Origin: Lachnospiraceae bacterium
GTDB lineage: Bacteria > Bacillota > Clostridia > Lachnospirales > Lachnospiraceae
NCBI GenBank assembly: GCA_022845895.1
Contig: AP025573.1
Span: 1,708,501 to 1,772,500, forward strand
Direction: 5' to 3'
DNA: 64,000 nt
A program made the translations under genes and the position numbers. Below the pieces are notes generated by a model. That model saw nothing but the letters and a program-made list of their open reading frames with translations. It was not told the origin of the DNA and did not search any database. Below, piece by piece: positions 42,790 to 51,104 of the stretch (positions are counted from its first letter, which is position 1; every line of letters begins with the position of its first letter).

Positions 42790-44919
42790 ATGAAAAATGA
42801 GGTAAAAGTAGTAAAAAAAGACGGTACAAAAGAAGAGTTCAACGTGCAGAAGGTAGTGGTTGCCGTAAACAAATCCGCCTACCGTGCGCTTGTGAAATTT
42901 ACAGAAGAAGAGCTTGGCTTTATCTGCAGCTTCGTGGAGGAGAAGGTAGATGCCAGGAACGTAGCCGAGATACCGATTGCGGAGATGCACAATGTGGTGG
43001 AAGGCGCTCTTGAGAAAGTGAATCCTGTCGTGGCCAAGAGCTACAGGGATTACAGGAACTACAAGCAGGACTTTGTACAGATGCTGGATGAGGTATACAA
43101 GAAGAGCCAGTCTATCATGTACATCGGGGATAAGGAGAACAGCAATACGGACAGCGCGCTCGTGTCCACGAAGCGGAGCCTTATATTTAACGAGCTGAAC
43201 AGGGAGCTGTACAAGAAGTTCTTCCTTACGGTCGAGGAAGTGCAGGCCATCCGGGACGGATACATCTATATTCACGACATGTCGGCGAGACGCGACACGA
43301 TGAACTGCTGTCTCTTTGATGTAAGAGCAGTTTTAAGCGGCGGATTTGAGATGGGGAACCTCTGGTACAATGAACCGAAGACGCTGGATACGGCATTTGA
43401 CGTAATCGGCGACATCGTGCTGAGTGCTGCAAGCCAGCAGTACGGCGGATTTACCGTACCAAGCGTGGATGAGATTCTGGCGCCTTACGCTGAAAAGTCC
43501 CACAGGAAGCTGATTGAGAAATATACGGAGCTTGGACTTGATGAAGAGACGGTACAGAAGGTTGCCTGGGCAGACCTGGAAAAAGAGATGGAACAGGGTT
43601 TCCAGGGATGGGAGTACAAGTTCAATTCCGTGTCTTCCAGCAGGGGTGACTATCCGTTTATCACTGTCACGGCAGGTACCGTGACGAATAAGTACGGCAA
43701 GCTTGCAACGAAGAAGATGCTGGAAGTGCGCGGCAATGGACAGGGCAAAGCAGGGCATAAGAAGCCGGTGCTGTTCCCGAAGATCGTATTTTTATATGAT
43801 GAGAATCTTCACGGACCGGGAAAACCGCTGGAAGATCTGTTTGAAGCAGGTATAGAATGTTCTGCCAGGACAATGTATCCTGACTGGCTGAGCCTTACCG
43901 GAGAAGGTTATGTCTCCAGCATGTACAAGAAATACGGCAAGATTATAAGCCCGATGGGATGCCGTGCATTCCTTTCGCCTTGGTATGAAAGAGGAGGGAT
44001 GGAGCCTGCGGATGACAGAGACGAGCCTGTGTTCGTAGGCAGGTTCAATATCGGAGCCATCAGCCTGCATCTTCCGATGATCTATGCGAAGGCGAAGCAG
44101 GAGAGCAGAACGTTCTTCGAGGTGCTGGACTATTACCTGGAACTCATCCGTCAGCTGCACATACGGACCTATGAGTATCTCGGGGAGATGAAGGCGTCCA
44201 CCAATCCGCTCGCTTACTGTGAAGGCGGCTTTTACGGAGGGCATCTCGGACTGTATGACAAGATTAAGCCGCTGCTCAAGTCTGCAACCGCATCCTTTGG
44301 CATTACGGCCCTGAATGAGCTGCAGCAGCTGCACAATAAGAAGTCGCTTGCGCAGGACGGCCAGTTCGCGGTAGATACCTTGCAGCATATCAATGATAAG
44401 ATCAATGAGTATAAGAAAGAGGATGGACACCTCTATGCCATCTATGGAACCCCGGCAGAAAACCTCTGCGGCGTACAGGTCCAGCAGTTCCGCAAAAAAT
44501 ACGGCATTATAGAGAATGTCTCAGACAGGGAATACGTAAGCAACAGCTTTCACTGCCATGTATCGGAAGAGATTACCCCGATTCAGAAGCAGGATCTGGA
44601 AGGACGCTTCTGGAACCTGAGCAATGGCGGAAAGATACAGTATGTAAAATATCCGGTCAATTACAATAAAGAAGCCATAAGGGCACTCGTCAGGCGTGCC
44701 ATGGAGAAGGGATTCTATGAAGGTGTGAACTTGTCTCTGTCTTACTGCGACGACTGTGGACACGAGGAGCTGTCCATGGATGTCTGCCCCGTATGCGGCA
44801 GCAAGAACCTGACGAAGATAGATCGTATGAACGGGTATCTTTCCTACTCAAGAGTAAAGGGGGACACTCGTCTCAACGAGGCCAAGATGGCAGAAATAAC
44901 AGAAAGGAAAAGTATGTAG
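42790..44919 (+). CDS. nrdD: Anaerobic (class III) ribonucleoside-triphosphate reductase
   Basis: A 709-residue enzyme that makes deoxynucleotides without oxygen. An ATP-cone domain covers about residues 3-95 (VKKDGTKEEFNVQKV). The core has CLFDVRAVLSGGFEMGN and VNTLQ-like DTLQHINDKINEY segments. The C-terminal zinc site has CDDCG and CPVCG, and the glycyl-radical residue is Gly682 in RMNGYLSYSRV. The length is normal. Its activase gene follows directly. Confidence 0.97.
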   Translation: MKNEVKVVKKDGTKEEFNVQKVVVAVNKSAYRALVKFTEEELGFICSFVEEKVDARNVAEIPIAEMHNVVEGALEKVNPVVAKSYRDYRNYKQDFVQMLDEVYKKSQSIMYIGDKENSNTDSALVSTKRSLIFNELNRELYKKFFLTVEEVQAIRDGYIYIHDMSARRDTMNCCLFDVRAVLSGGFEMGNLWYNEPKTLDTAFDVIGDIVLSAASQQYGGFTVPSVDEILAPYAEKSHRKLIEKYTELGLDEETVQKVAWADLEKEMEQGFQGWEYKFNSVSSSRGDYPFITVTAGTVTNKYGKLATKKMLEVRGNGQGKAGHKKPVLFPKIVFLYDENLHGPGKPLEDLFEAGIECSARTMYPDWLSLTGEGYVSSMYKKYGKIISPMGCRAFLSPWYERGGMEPADDRDEPVFVGRFNIGAISLHLPMIYAKAKQESRTFFEVLDYYLELIRQLHIRTYEYLGEMKASTNPLAYCEGGFYGGHLGLYDKIKPLLKSATASFGITALNELQQLHNKKSLAQDGQFAVDTLQHINDKINEYKKEDGHLYAIYGTPAENLCGVQVQQFRKKYGIIENVSDREYVSNSFHCHVSEEITPIQKQDLEGRFWNLSNGGKIQYVKYPVNYNKEAIRALVRRAMEKGFYEGVNLSLSYCDDCGHEELSMDVCPVCGSKNLTKIDRMNGYLSYSRVKGDTRLNEAKMAEITERKSM

Positions 44920-44922
44920 AAG

Positions 44923-45411
44923 ATGCGGTATCATAATATTACGAAAGATGACATGCTCAATGGTGACGGACTGCGCGTCGTATTATGGGTTTCCGGATGT
45001 TCACACGGCTGTGAAGGATGCCACAATGAGGTGACGTGGAACCCGGATGACGGTCTCCTATTTGATGAAGGTGCAAAGCAAGAGATATTTGAAGAGCTGG
45101 ACAGAGATTATATAAATGGGGTAACCTTCTCGGGCGGCGACCCGCTTCATGAGGCAAATATTGCGGAGATAACGGCTCTGGCATGCGAGATCAGGAAGAG
45201 ATATCCGGACAAGACAATCTGGCTCTACACAGGCAGCGTCTGGGAAGAAGTCAAAGACCTGGAAGTGATGGATTACGTGGACGTGCTTGTGGACGGGGAG
45301 TATATGGAAGACAAAAAAGACAGCACGCTCCACTGGAAGGGAAGCTCCAACCAGCTGGTTATCGACGTGAAAAATACGAAGAAGACAGGAGAGATAGTGT
45401 TACATGGCTAA
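44923..45411 (+). CDS. nrdG: Anaerobic ribonucleotide reductase activating protein
   Basis: A 162-residue radical SAM activase. The iron-sulfur motif CSHGCEGC (Cys26, Cys30, Cys33) has the CX3CX2C spacing. FSGGDPL and the late ELKY-like region fit NrdG. It installs the glycyl radical on NrdD, whose gene ends three bases upstream. Its 3' end overlaps the dUTPase gene. Confidence 0.96.
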   Translation: MRYHNITKDDMLNGDGLRVVLWVSGCSHGCEGCHNEVTWNPDDGLLFDEGAKQEIFEELDRDYINGVTFSGGDPLHEANIAEITALACEIRKRYPDKTIWLYTGSVWEEVKDLEVMDYVDVLVDGEYMEDKKDSTLHWKGSSNQLVIDVKNTKKTGEIVLHG

Positions 45412-45919
45412 AAGAGTTGCACAGTTCCACAAAGTTAGTTTTGAACAGTTTAAGGCAGATTTCAGAGATACATTCGGAGCAATTGAAGACAGCGAGATAC
45501 AGGAGGTGTATGATTCGGTCCGTCTGCCTGAGAGGGCGACAGCAGGTTCGGCCGGATATGACTTTTTTACTCCGGTACCAGTCGTGCTCCATCCGGGAAA
45601 AACAGTGAAGATACCGACAGGAGTCCGTGTAGAGATGCAGGAAAACTGGGTGCTGAAATGCTATCCAAGAAGCGGGCTTGGGTTTAAATTCAGGCTGCAG
45701 CTCAACAATACGGTCGGCATCATAGACAGCGATTACTTCTATTCTGACAATGAAGGGCATATTTTTGCGAAAATAACAAATGATACGAATGAAGAAAAAA
45801 TAGTAGAGCTTGAGGCAGGCGCCGGATTCATGCAGGGAATATTCGTCGAATACGGAATCACGATGGATGACGATGCGACCGGAACCCGCAACGGAGGGTT
45901 TGGAAGTACATCTAAATAA
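45404..45919 (+). CDS. dut: dUTP diphosphatase (trimeric type)
   Basis: A 171-residue dUTPase. The five family motifs are visible in order: AGSAGYDFF, PRSGLGFK, NNTVGIIDSDYF, GAGFMQGIF and the C-terminal RNGGFGST. It removes dUTP and yields dUMP for dTMP synthesis. The gene overlaps nrdG, so it is a natural third member of a DNA-precursor operon. About 25 N-terminal residues precede the usual family start. Confidence 0.94.
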   Translation: MAKRVAQFHKVSFEQFKADFRDTFGAIEDSEIQEVYDSVRLPERATAGSAGYDFFTPVPVVLHPGKTVKIPTGVRVEMQENWVLKCYPRSGLGFKFRLQLNNTVGIIDSDYFYSDNEGHIFAKITNDTNEEKIVELEAGAGFMQGIFVEYGITMDDDATGTRNGGFGSTSK

Positions 45920-45933
45920 GCCTTGATTTCATT

Positions 45934-46013
45934 CGGGGACAGGTCAAATGCCGGTTGGGGACGGAGGTTTTTTAAAAAACCTCCGTCCCCAACCGGCATT
46001 TGACCTGTCCCCG
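45934..46013. repeat. Perfect 80-bp palindrome
   Basis: Bases 45934-45973 are the exact reverse complement of 45974-46013, with no loop. The arms contain GGGGACAGGTCAAATGCC, GGTTGGGGACGG and an AGGTTTTTT/AAAAAACCT centre. It lies between dut and the GerA-type gene. Its GC-rich arms can act as a terminator in both directions, but such length and perfection resemble mobile palindromic (REP/MITE-like) repeats. Confidence 0.9.
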
Positions 46014-46087
46014 ATGGTATATTTTCTCTGTTTCCGGGGCAGTCTAACCGTGGAATATTATCTTATCAGATTCATGGAGGGACTGCT

Positions 46088-47449
46088 ATGCCGGAAAAGA
46101 AGAAAGTAACTGCATCGAGAGAAGAAAGTACGGAATATCTGAACAAGGTTCTTCCGGTGCAGGACAGTTTTGATATTATACAGCGGGATATGATGATAGG
46201 AGGAAGGGTCGCGTCCTTCTTCTTTATCGATGGATTTACAAAAGACGAATCCATGTTGAAAATCATGGATTCCATGTTTAAAGTGACGGAGGAGAATATG
46301 CCCGTAGACGCAACAGCGTTTGCGAGGGAGTGCATTCCTTATGTGGAAGTAGATGTCATCGGCGATTTTGACCAGGTGCTCCGCAATGTTCTCTCCGGGG
46401 TAACATGTCTGTTCATAGAAGGATACGAAGCATGCATCGCCATAGACTGCAGGACGTATCCAGCGCGGAGCGTAGAAGAGCCGGATAAGGATAAGTCGTT
46501 GCGAGGCTCCAGGGACGGATTCGTCGAGACTATCGTGTTTAATACGGCTCTGATGCGAAGAAGAATCCGTGATCCCCAGCTTACGATGCAGATGCTGGAG
46601 GTAGGTGAAAGTTCACGGACTGATGTGGCAGTCTGCTATATGAAGGACCGGGTGGATACGGAGCTTCTGGATACGGTCACGACAAGGATAAAGTCTATCA
46701 AGACGGATGATCTGCGGATGAACCAGCAGAGCCTTGCAGAGTGCCTGTATAAGAGAAAATGGTTCAATCCTTTTCCAAAGTTCAAATTTACGGAACGGCC
46801 GGATACGGCTGCAGCCTGCCTCCTTGAAGGGAAAGTGGTAATCCTCGTCGACAACTCGCCGTCAGCGATGATTCTGCCGACCTCTATCCTGGATATGATC
46901 GAAGAGGCGAATGACTACTATTTCCCGACGTTGACAGGTATCTACCTGAAAGTGTCCAGGGCGCTGATTACAATCATGACCGTCTTTCTGACACCGCTGT
47001 TCCTGCTGTTCATGCAGAACCTGAACTGGCTTCCGGACGTGTTCGCTTTCGTGGCAGTGAAAGACATGGTGAATATTCCCCTGATCTTCCAGCTGCTTAT
47101 ACTGGAGATCGCCATCGACGGGCTGCGGCTTGCGGCACTAAATACACCGAGTATGCTGAGTACCCCGCTGAGTGTAATCGCGGGCCTTGTCATGGGGGAA
47201 TTTTCGGTCAAATCAGGGTGGTTCAATGCAGAGGTTATGCTGTATATGGCATTCGTAGCTGTGGCAAACTACACGCAGCCGAACTTTGAGCTGGGCTATG
47301 CCCTGAAGTTCATGCGTCTGCTTCTGCTGGTGCTGACCGCCCTGTTCAACTGGATCGGCTTCGCGGCCGGCTGCATTATCATCGTGTGCAGCCTCTGCTT
47401 CAACAAGACTTTATCCGGACGGAATTATTTGAATATAAAACTGAACTAA
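46088..47449 (+). CDS. GerA-family spore germination protein (SpoVAF-like)
   Basis: A 453-residue protein. The N-terminal soluble half (about 1-270) has DSFDIIQRDM..GGRVASFFFIDGF and GYEACIAIDCRTYPAR, typical of GerA-type A subunits and SpoVAF. The C-terminal half has about five helices (LTPLFLLFMQNLNWLPD, MLSTPLSVIAGLVMGEF). It should sit in the inner spore membrane and act in germination. No GerB or GerC partner, spoVA genes or other ger genes are adjacent, so it stands alone. The SpoVAF assignment is tentative; GerA family is firm. Confidence 0.88.
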   Translation: MPEKKKVTASREESTEYLNKVLPVQDSFDIIQRDMMIGGRVASFFFIDGFTKDESMLKIMDSMFKVTEENMPVDATAFARECIPYVEVDVIGDFDQVLRNVLSGVTCLFIEGYEACIAIDCRTYPARSVEEPDKDKSLRGSRDGFVETIVFNTALMRRRIRDPQLTMQMLEVGESSRTDVAVCYMKDRVDTELLDTVTTRIKSIKTDDLRMNQQSLAECLYKRKWFNPFPKFKFTERPDTAAACLLEGKVVILVDNSPSAMILPTSILDMIEEANDYYFPTLTGIYLKVSRALITIMTVFLTPLFLLFMQNLNWLPDVFAFVAVKDMVNIPLIFQLLILEIAIDGLRLAALNTPSMLSTPLSVIAGLVMGEFSVKSGWFNAEVMLYMAFVAVANYTQPNFELGYALKFMRLLLLVLTALFNWIGFAAGCIIIVCSLCFNKTLSGRNYLNIKLN

Positions 47450-47498
47450 AATGTGTTATAATAATATAGAAAGCATAATAACAGAGCTATGATTATAA

Positions 47499-47528
47499 AC
47501 CAAGAGGCCGGCTTGCCGGGCTCTTGGT
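47499..47528. terminator. Hairpin after the GerA-type gene
   Basis: ACCAAGAG and CTCTTGGT flank an inner CCGGC-TT-GCCGG, giving a compact stem with one mismatch (47499-47528). No T run follows, so terminator strength is uncertain. Confidence 0.5.
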
Positions 47529-47586
47529 CTTAGTGTATGCCTGTGGACAGGGATACTTAGTGTAAGATTAGATCAGGAGGTTACAT

Positions 47587-49008
47587 ATGGCGGCAGATAC
47601 TCGACAGAAGAACAGCGACGGCGGAAGGGATGAACGGCTTGGCACCGCGCCGCTGGGACGGCTCATGGCAGGTATGGCGGTACCGGCGGTTGCGGCTCAG
47701 CTCATCAACGTCCTCTATAACATTGTAGACAGAATCTATATCGGACATATCGCGGGATATGGGGATGTGGCGCTGACAGGCGTGGGAGTCACCTTCCCCA
47801 TCATCATGCTTATCGCAGCGTTCAGCGCGTTTGCAGGTATGGGGGGAGCACCGCTTGCATCCATACAGCTCGGGAAAAGAGACCATGACAGGGCGGAACG
47901 GATACTTGGCAACTCAGCAGGGCTGCTAATCATATTTTCCATAGTGCTGACCATTTTCTTCTACATATGCAAGACGCCGATACTGTATGCGTTTGGAGCC
48001 AGCGGACAGACAATATCCTATGCGGAGTCGTACATATCCATCTATCTTATAGGCACGGTGTTCGTGCAGATAGCAATAGGGCTGAATACATTTATCAGCG
48101 GTCAGGGTGAGGCAAGGACCGCCATGTTTTCCGTACTGATAGGAGCGGTAATCAATATTGTCCTGGATCCGATATTTATCTTCGCTCTGCACATGGGGGT
48201 TAAGGGAGCCGCCCTTGCGACAATTATCTCACAGGCCGTCAGCGCGGCATGGGTGCTACGTTTCCTTCTCTCGGAAAAGAGCGTCATGAGGCTCAGGATA
48301 TCATACATGAAGCTACAGAAAGATATCGTAGTACATATCGCCGGGCTCGGGATATCCCCGTTCATCATGCAGAGTACAGAAAGCCTCGTGAGCATCACTT
48401 TGAATTCAGGGCTTCAGAGATACGGGGGTGACCTGTATGTAGGAACAATGTCCATCATGACGAGCGTCATGCAGCTCATCGTCATTCCAGTGCAGGGAAT
48501 TACCCAGGGAATACAGCCGATCATCAGCTACAATTACGGAGCAGGGAACAAAAAAAGGGTAAAAGGAGCATTTGTCAGAATGCTGCTTGTCTGCTTTGCA
48601 GCTACCTTTGTCCTGGCGGGTATCGCGGTGCTGGCACCGAAAGTGTATGCCGCTCTGTTCACGAATAACGGCAAGCTGGTAGCCCTGACATGCAAGTTTA
48701 TGCCAATATACTTCTTTGGCATCATGATATTTGGGATACAGTCCGCATGCCAGTCTACATTTCTGGCATTGGGGCAGGCGAAGGTATCGCTGTTTATCGC
48801 TCTGCTGCGTAAGGTGATTCTGCTTATACCGCTCGCAATCATACTTCCGAAATTCATGGGAGTCATAGGAATATACCGGGCAGAGCCAATCGCAGATATC
48901 ATATCCGTGCTTACGACGTCGGTATTGTTTACCTTTACATTTAAAAACGTTTTGCGTAACATGGGAAAAAGTGGTATGATGAGTGCAGGCAAGGAGAAGG
49001 AGGACTAG
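47587..49008 (+). CDS. MATE-family efflux transporter
   Basis: A 473-residue transporter with 12 helices in two homologous halves. The first half begins PLGRLMAGMAVPAVAAQLINVLYNIVDRIYIGH-type, the usual MatE start. AGGAGG lies six bases before ATG 47587. The family exports drugs or metabolites in exchange for Na+ or H+. DegV follows after three bases. Confidence 0.93.
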   Translation: MAADTRQKNSDGGRDERLGTAPLGRLMAGMAVPAVAAQLINVLYNIVDRIYIGHIAGYGDVALTGVGVTFPIIMLIAAFSAFAGMGGAPLASIQLGKRDHDRAERILGNSAGLLIIFSIVLTIFFYICKTPILYAFGASGQTISYAESYISIYLIGTVFVQIAIGLNTFISGQGEARTAMFSVLIGAVINIVLDPIFIFALHMGVKGAALATIISQAVSAAWVLRFLLSEKSVMRLRISYMKLQKDIVVHIAGLGISPFIMQSTESLVSITLNSGLQRYGGDLYVGTMSIMTSVMQLIVIPVQGITQGIQPIISYNYGAGNKKRVKGAFVRMLLVCFAATFVLAGIAVLAPKVYAALFTNNGKLVALTCKFMPIYFFGIMIFGIQSACQSTFLALGQAKVSLFIALLRKVILLIPLAIILPKFMGVIGIYRAEPIADIISVLTTSVLFTFTFKNVLRNMGKSGMMSAGKEKED

Positions 49009-49011
49009 GGT

Positions 49012-49875
49012 ATGAGAGATTATGTGATAACTGTAAACAGCACGGTTGATTTGCCGAAGGAATGGCTGCAGGAGCGAAATGTACCGGTGATACCGCTTCA
49101 TTATACGATTGACGGCGAGACCTACCCCGATATGGAAGGACTGACTTCCAAAGAATTTTTTGACAAGCTGCGGGAAGGTAAAATGTCAGTGACTTCACAG
49201 GTGAATCCTGAGGAGGCGAAAGAAGCGCTGGAGCCTATTATAAAAGAAGGAAAAGATGTGCTTCATCTCGGATTTTCGTCCGGCTTGAGCGGCACATGCA
49301 ACAGTATGCAGATAGCGGCTGCCGAACTGGCGGAAGAGTATCCGGAAGCGAAGGTGATTGCCATAGATACACTGTGCGCGTGTCTAGGAGAAGGCCTGCT
49401 GTTATATAAGGTGCTTCAGCTCAAAGAGGCAGGAAAAACCATCGATGAGGCGGCACAGTGGGTAGAAGATAACAAGCTCCATGTATGCCACAATGTGACG
49501 GTGGACGATTTGAACCATCTGCACAGGGGCGGACGTGTCTCCAAAGCGACTGCGGTTGTCGGCACGATGGTAAAGATAAAGCCGATTATCCATGTGGACA
49601 ACAGCGGAACGCTGCAGGTAGTCGGGAAGGAAAGAGGCCGTAAGAAATCTCTGAACAAGATTGTGGACATGGCTGTAGAACAGTCAAAAGGATGGGACAA
49701 TGATATTATCATGATTACACATGGCGACTGTATCGAAGAGGCGGAATATGTAGCATCTCTTGTGCGCGAGAAGATGGGTGTGGACAATATCCTGATCAAC
49801 AATATCGGTACGGTAATCGGTAGCCACACAGGCCCCGGGGTCCTGGCGGTGTTCAATATGGGGAACAAGAGATAG
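49012..49875 (+). CDS. DegV-family fatty-acid-binding protein
   Basis: A 287-residue DegV fold. The N-terminal domain has VNSTVDLP and VIPLHYTIDGETY; the SSGLSGTCNSM segment (about residues 88-98) and RGGRVSKATAVVG are diagnostic. FakB-type members hold a fatty acid for the FakA kinase. No fakA gene is adjacent. It probably shares the MATE gene's transcript. Confidence 0.93.
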   Translation: MRDYVITVNSTVDLPKEWLQERNVPVIPLHYTIDGETYPDMEGLTSKEFFDKLREGKMSVTSQVNPEEAKEALEPIIKEGKDVLHLGFSSGLSGTCNSMQIAAAELAEEYPEAKVIAIDTLCACLGEGLLLYKVLQLKEAGKTIDEAAQWVEDNKLHVCHNVTVDDLNHLHRGGRVSKATAVVGTMVKIKPIIHVDNSGTLQVVGKERGRKKSLNKIVDMAVEQSKGWDNDIIMITHGDCIEEAEYVASLVREKMGVDNILINNIGTVIGSHTGPGVLAVFNMGNKR

Positions 49876-49900
49876 GCAGAATCGTGTAAATATAACGTAA

Positions 49901-49954
49901 GAATGAGGGGCAGACGCTTCCAGTGCTTCAGCGCCGGAAGCGTCTGCCCCATTC
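49901..49954. terminator. Long hairpin after degV
   Basis: GGGGCAGACGCTTCC (49907-49921) pairs perfectly with 49936-49950; flanking GAATG/ATTC extends the pairing with one bulge. The loop AGTGCTTCAGCGCC can pair partly. No T run is present. Confidence 0.7.
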
Positions 49955-50017
49955 ATTACGATGCAGAAAGTGTTCCGCCATATCAGGCGGGGCTAAAGAA
50001 GGAAAAGGTGGTTGAGG

Positions 50018-50683
50018 ATGAAGAAGCTGGAGATTGATACCGGGATGAAAGAACTGTGGCCGGCCGTCAGAATCGGCTGTATGCAGTATAAGGTGAAAGT
50101 AGCTAAGAAAAATGACGAAATGTGGTCGTATCTGAAAAAGGATATATTCAAAAAGACAAAAGACAAGATATTCGACTTTGGAGTAAACGATATTCCGAAT
50201 ATCAGGGAATCCCGTCTGGCCTACAAGGCATTTGGCAAGGATCCGAGCAGATACCGGGTATCTTCAGAGGCGCTGATCCGGAGGATAGGACAGGGAAAGG
50301 GGCTATATGAAGTAAATACGGTAGTGGACGTCAACAACCTCATATCTATCGAGTCCGGCTTTTCTGTCGGATCCTACGACACGGCCAATATCGGGGAAGA
50401 ACTTGTACTGCGTATCGGCAGGGACGGCGAGACGTACAAAGGGATAGGAAAGGAAGATATCAATATAGAGCATCTGCCCGTACTTGCTGACGGGGAAGGT
50501 GCCATCGGCAGCTCCACGAGCGACTCCGAACGGGCGATGATAACAGAGGATGCAAAAGAAGTCCTCACCCTCATATATTCTTTTTCAGATAACAAGGACC
50601 TGGAGAAAGCTCTGGAGTATGGAAGAGGGTATATGGAAAAATACGCAGGGGCGCAGGACATGCAATGCTGGATTGTGAAGTGA
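50018..50683 (+). CDS. B3/B4 tRNA-binding domain protein
   Basis: A 221-residue stand-alone B3/B4 domain, the module that forms the editing site in the phenylalanyl-tRNA synthetase beta chain. IRESRLAYKAFGKDPSRYRVSSEALIRRI (in shorter pieces: ESRLAYKAFG, SRYRVSSEAL) and VNNLISIESGFSVGSYD are typical. ATG 50018 follows AAGGTGG; the frame's TTG at 50012 overlaps that site. Free-standing members may hydrolyse misacylated tRNA; this is known only for some. Confidence 0.88.
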   Translation: MKKLEIDTGMKELWPAVRIGCMQYKVKVAKKNDEMWSYLKKDIFKKTKDKIFDFGVNDIPNIRESRLAYKAFGKDPSRYRVSSEALIRRIGQGKGLYEVNTVVDVNNLISIESGFSVGSYDTANIGEELVLRIGRDGETYKGIGKEDINIEHLPVLADGEGAIGSSTSDSERAMITEDAKEVLTLIYSFSDNKDLEKALEYGRGYMEKYAGAQDMQCWIVK

Positions 50684-50860
50684 AGTGGGGGATAAAGTAA
50701 AGTGGCTGCGGACAGGGAGCCGGGTGGCATCTGCTCCGATGCGTACGAGGCTCCGACTATTTCACGTAGCCCTAACCCTGCGCATCTCCCACCCGGCACC
50801 CCGCCCGCTATCTACTTCACTTAACAAGGGCGAGGGCGGAGGCGAGCACGCCGTTACTGC
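50684..50860. repeat. GC-rich non-coding stretch with imperfect inverted repeat
   Basis: GCCGGGTGG (50719-50727) is inverted at 50789-50797, and GTGAAGT near 50680 is echoed by ACTTCAC near 50813. Between them are GGCATCTGC and GCGCATCTCC, themselves roughly complementary. No coding frame with a ribosome site is convincing. It looks like a decayed palindromic element next to a clean one. Confidence 0.45.
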
Positions 50861-50937
50861 AAGAAGAGCCGGAATCAGGCGGAGGATGTTATATTACATA
50901 ACATAACATCCCCGTACCTGATTCCGGCTCTTCTTTG
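50861..50937. terminator. Large two-stem palindrome between convergent genes
   Basis: AAGAAGAGCCGGAATCAGG (50861-50879) pairs perfectly with 50917-50935, and an inner GGATGTTAT (50884-50892) with 50903-50911. TTTG follows. It lies between the B3/B4 gene and the oppositely directed NSS transporter, so it can terminate both. Bases 50938-51104 show nothing else recognisable. Confidence 0.75.
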
Positions 50938-51104
50938 TTACGATTATTTTCACCAAAGTTTCCAAATTTATCAGTTTTATCGCTATGCTGACAGAACCAA
51001 AGCACTGCTATCAGCCGACAGCGCTACACAGCCGCCTTCGTTCGTGCCAGTAAAGTAGATGCCCCCTGCCTCTCCATCGGCGGTCTGGCTTACTAAACCC
51101 CTAT

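Noticed and set aside
45934-46013. Simple terminator only
   Set aside because: A terminator would not need 40 perfectly matched bases per arm without a loop, so it is kept as a repeat that may also terminate.
50685-50906. 73-residue open frame on the plus strand
   Set aside because: No ribosome site, arginine-rich random composition, and it overlaps two palindromes.
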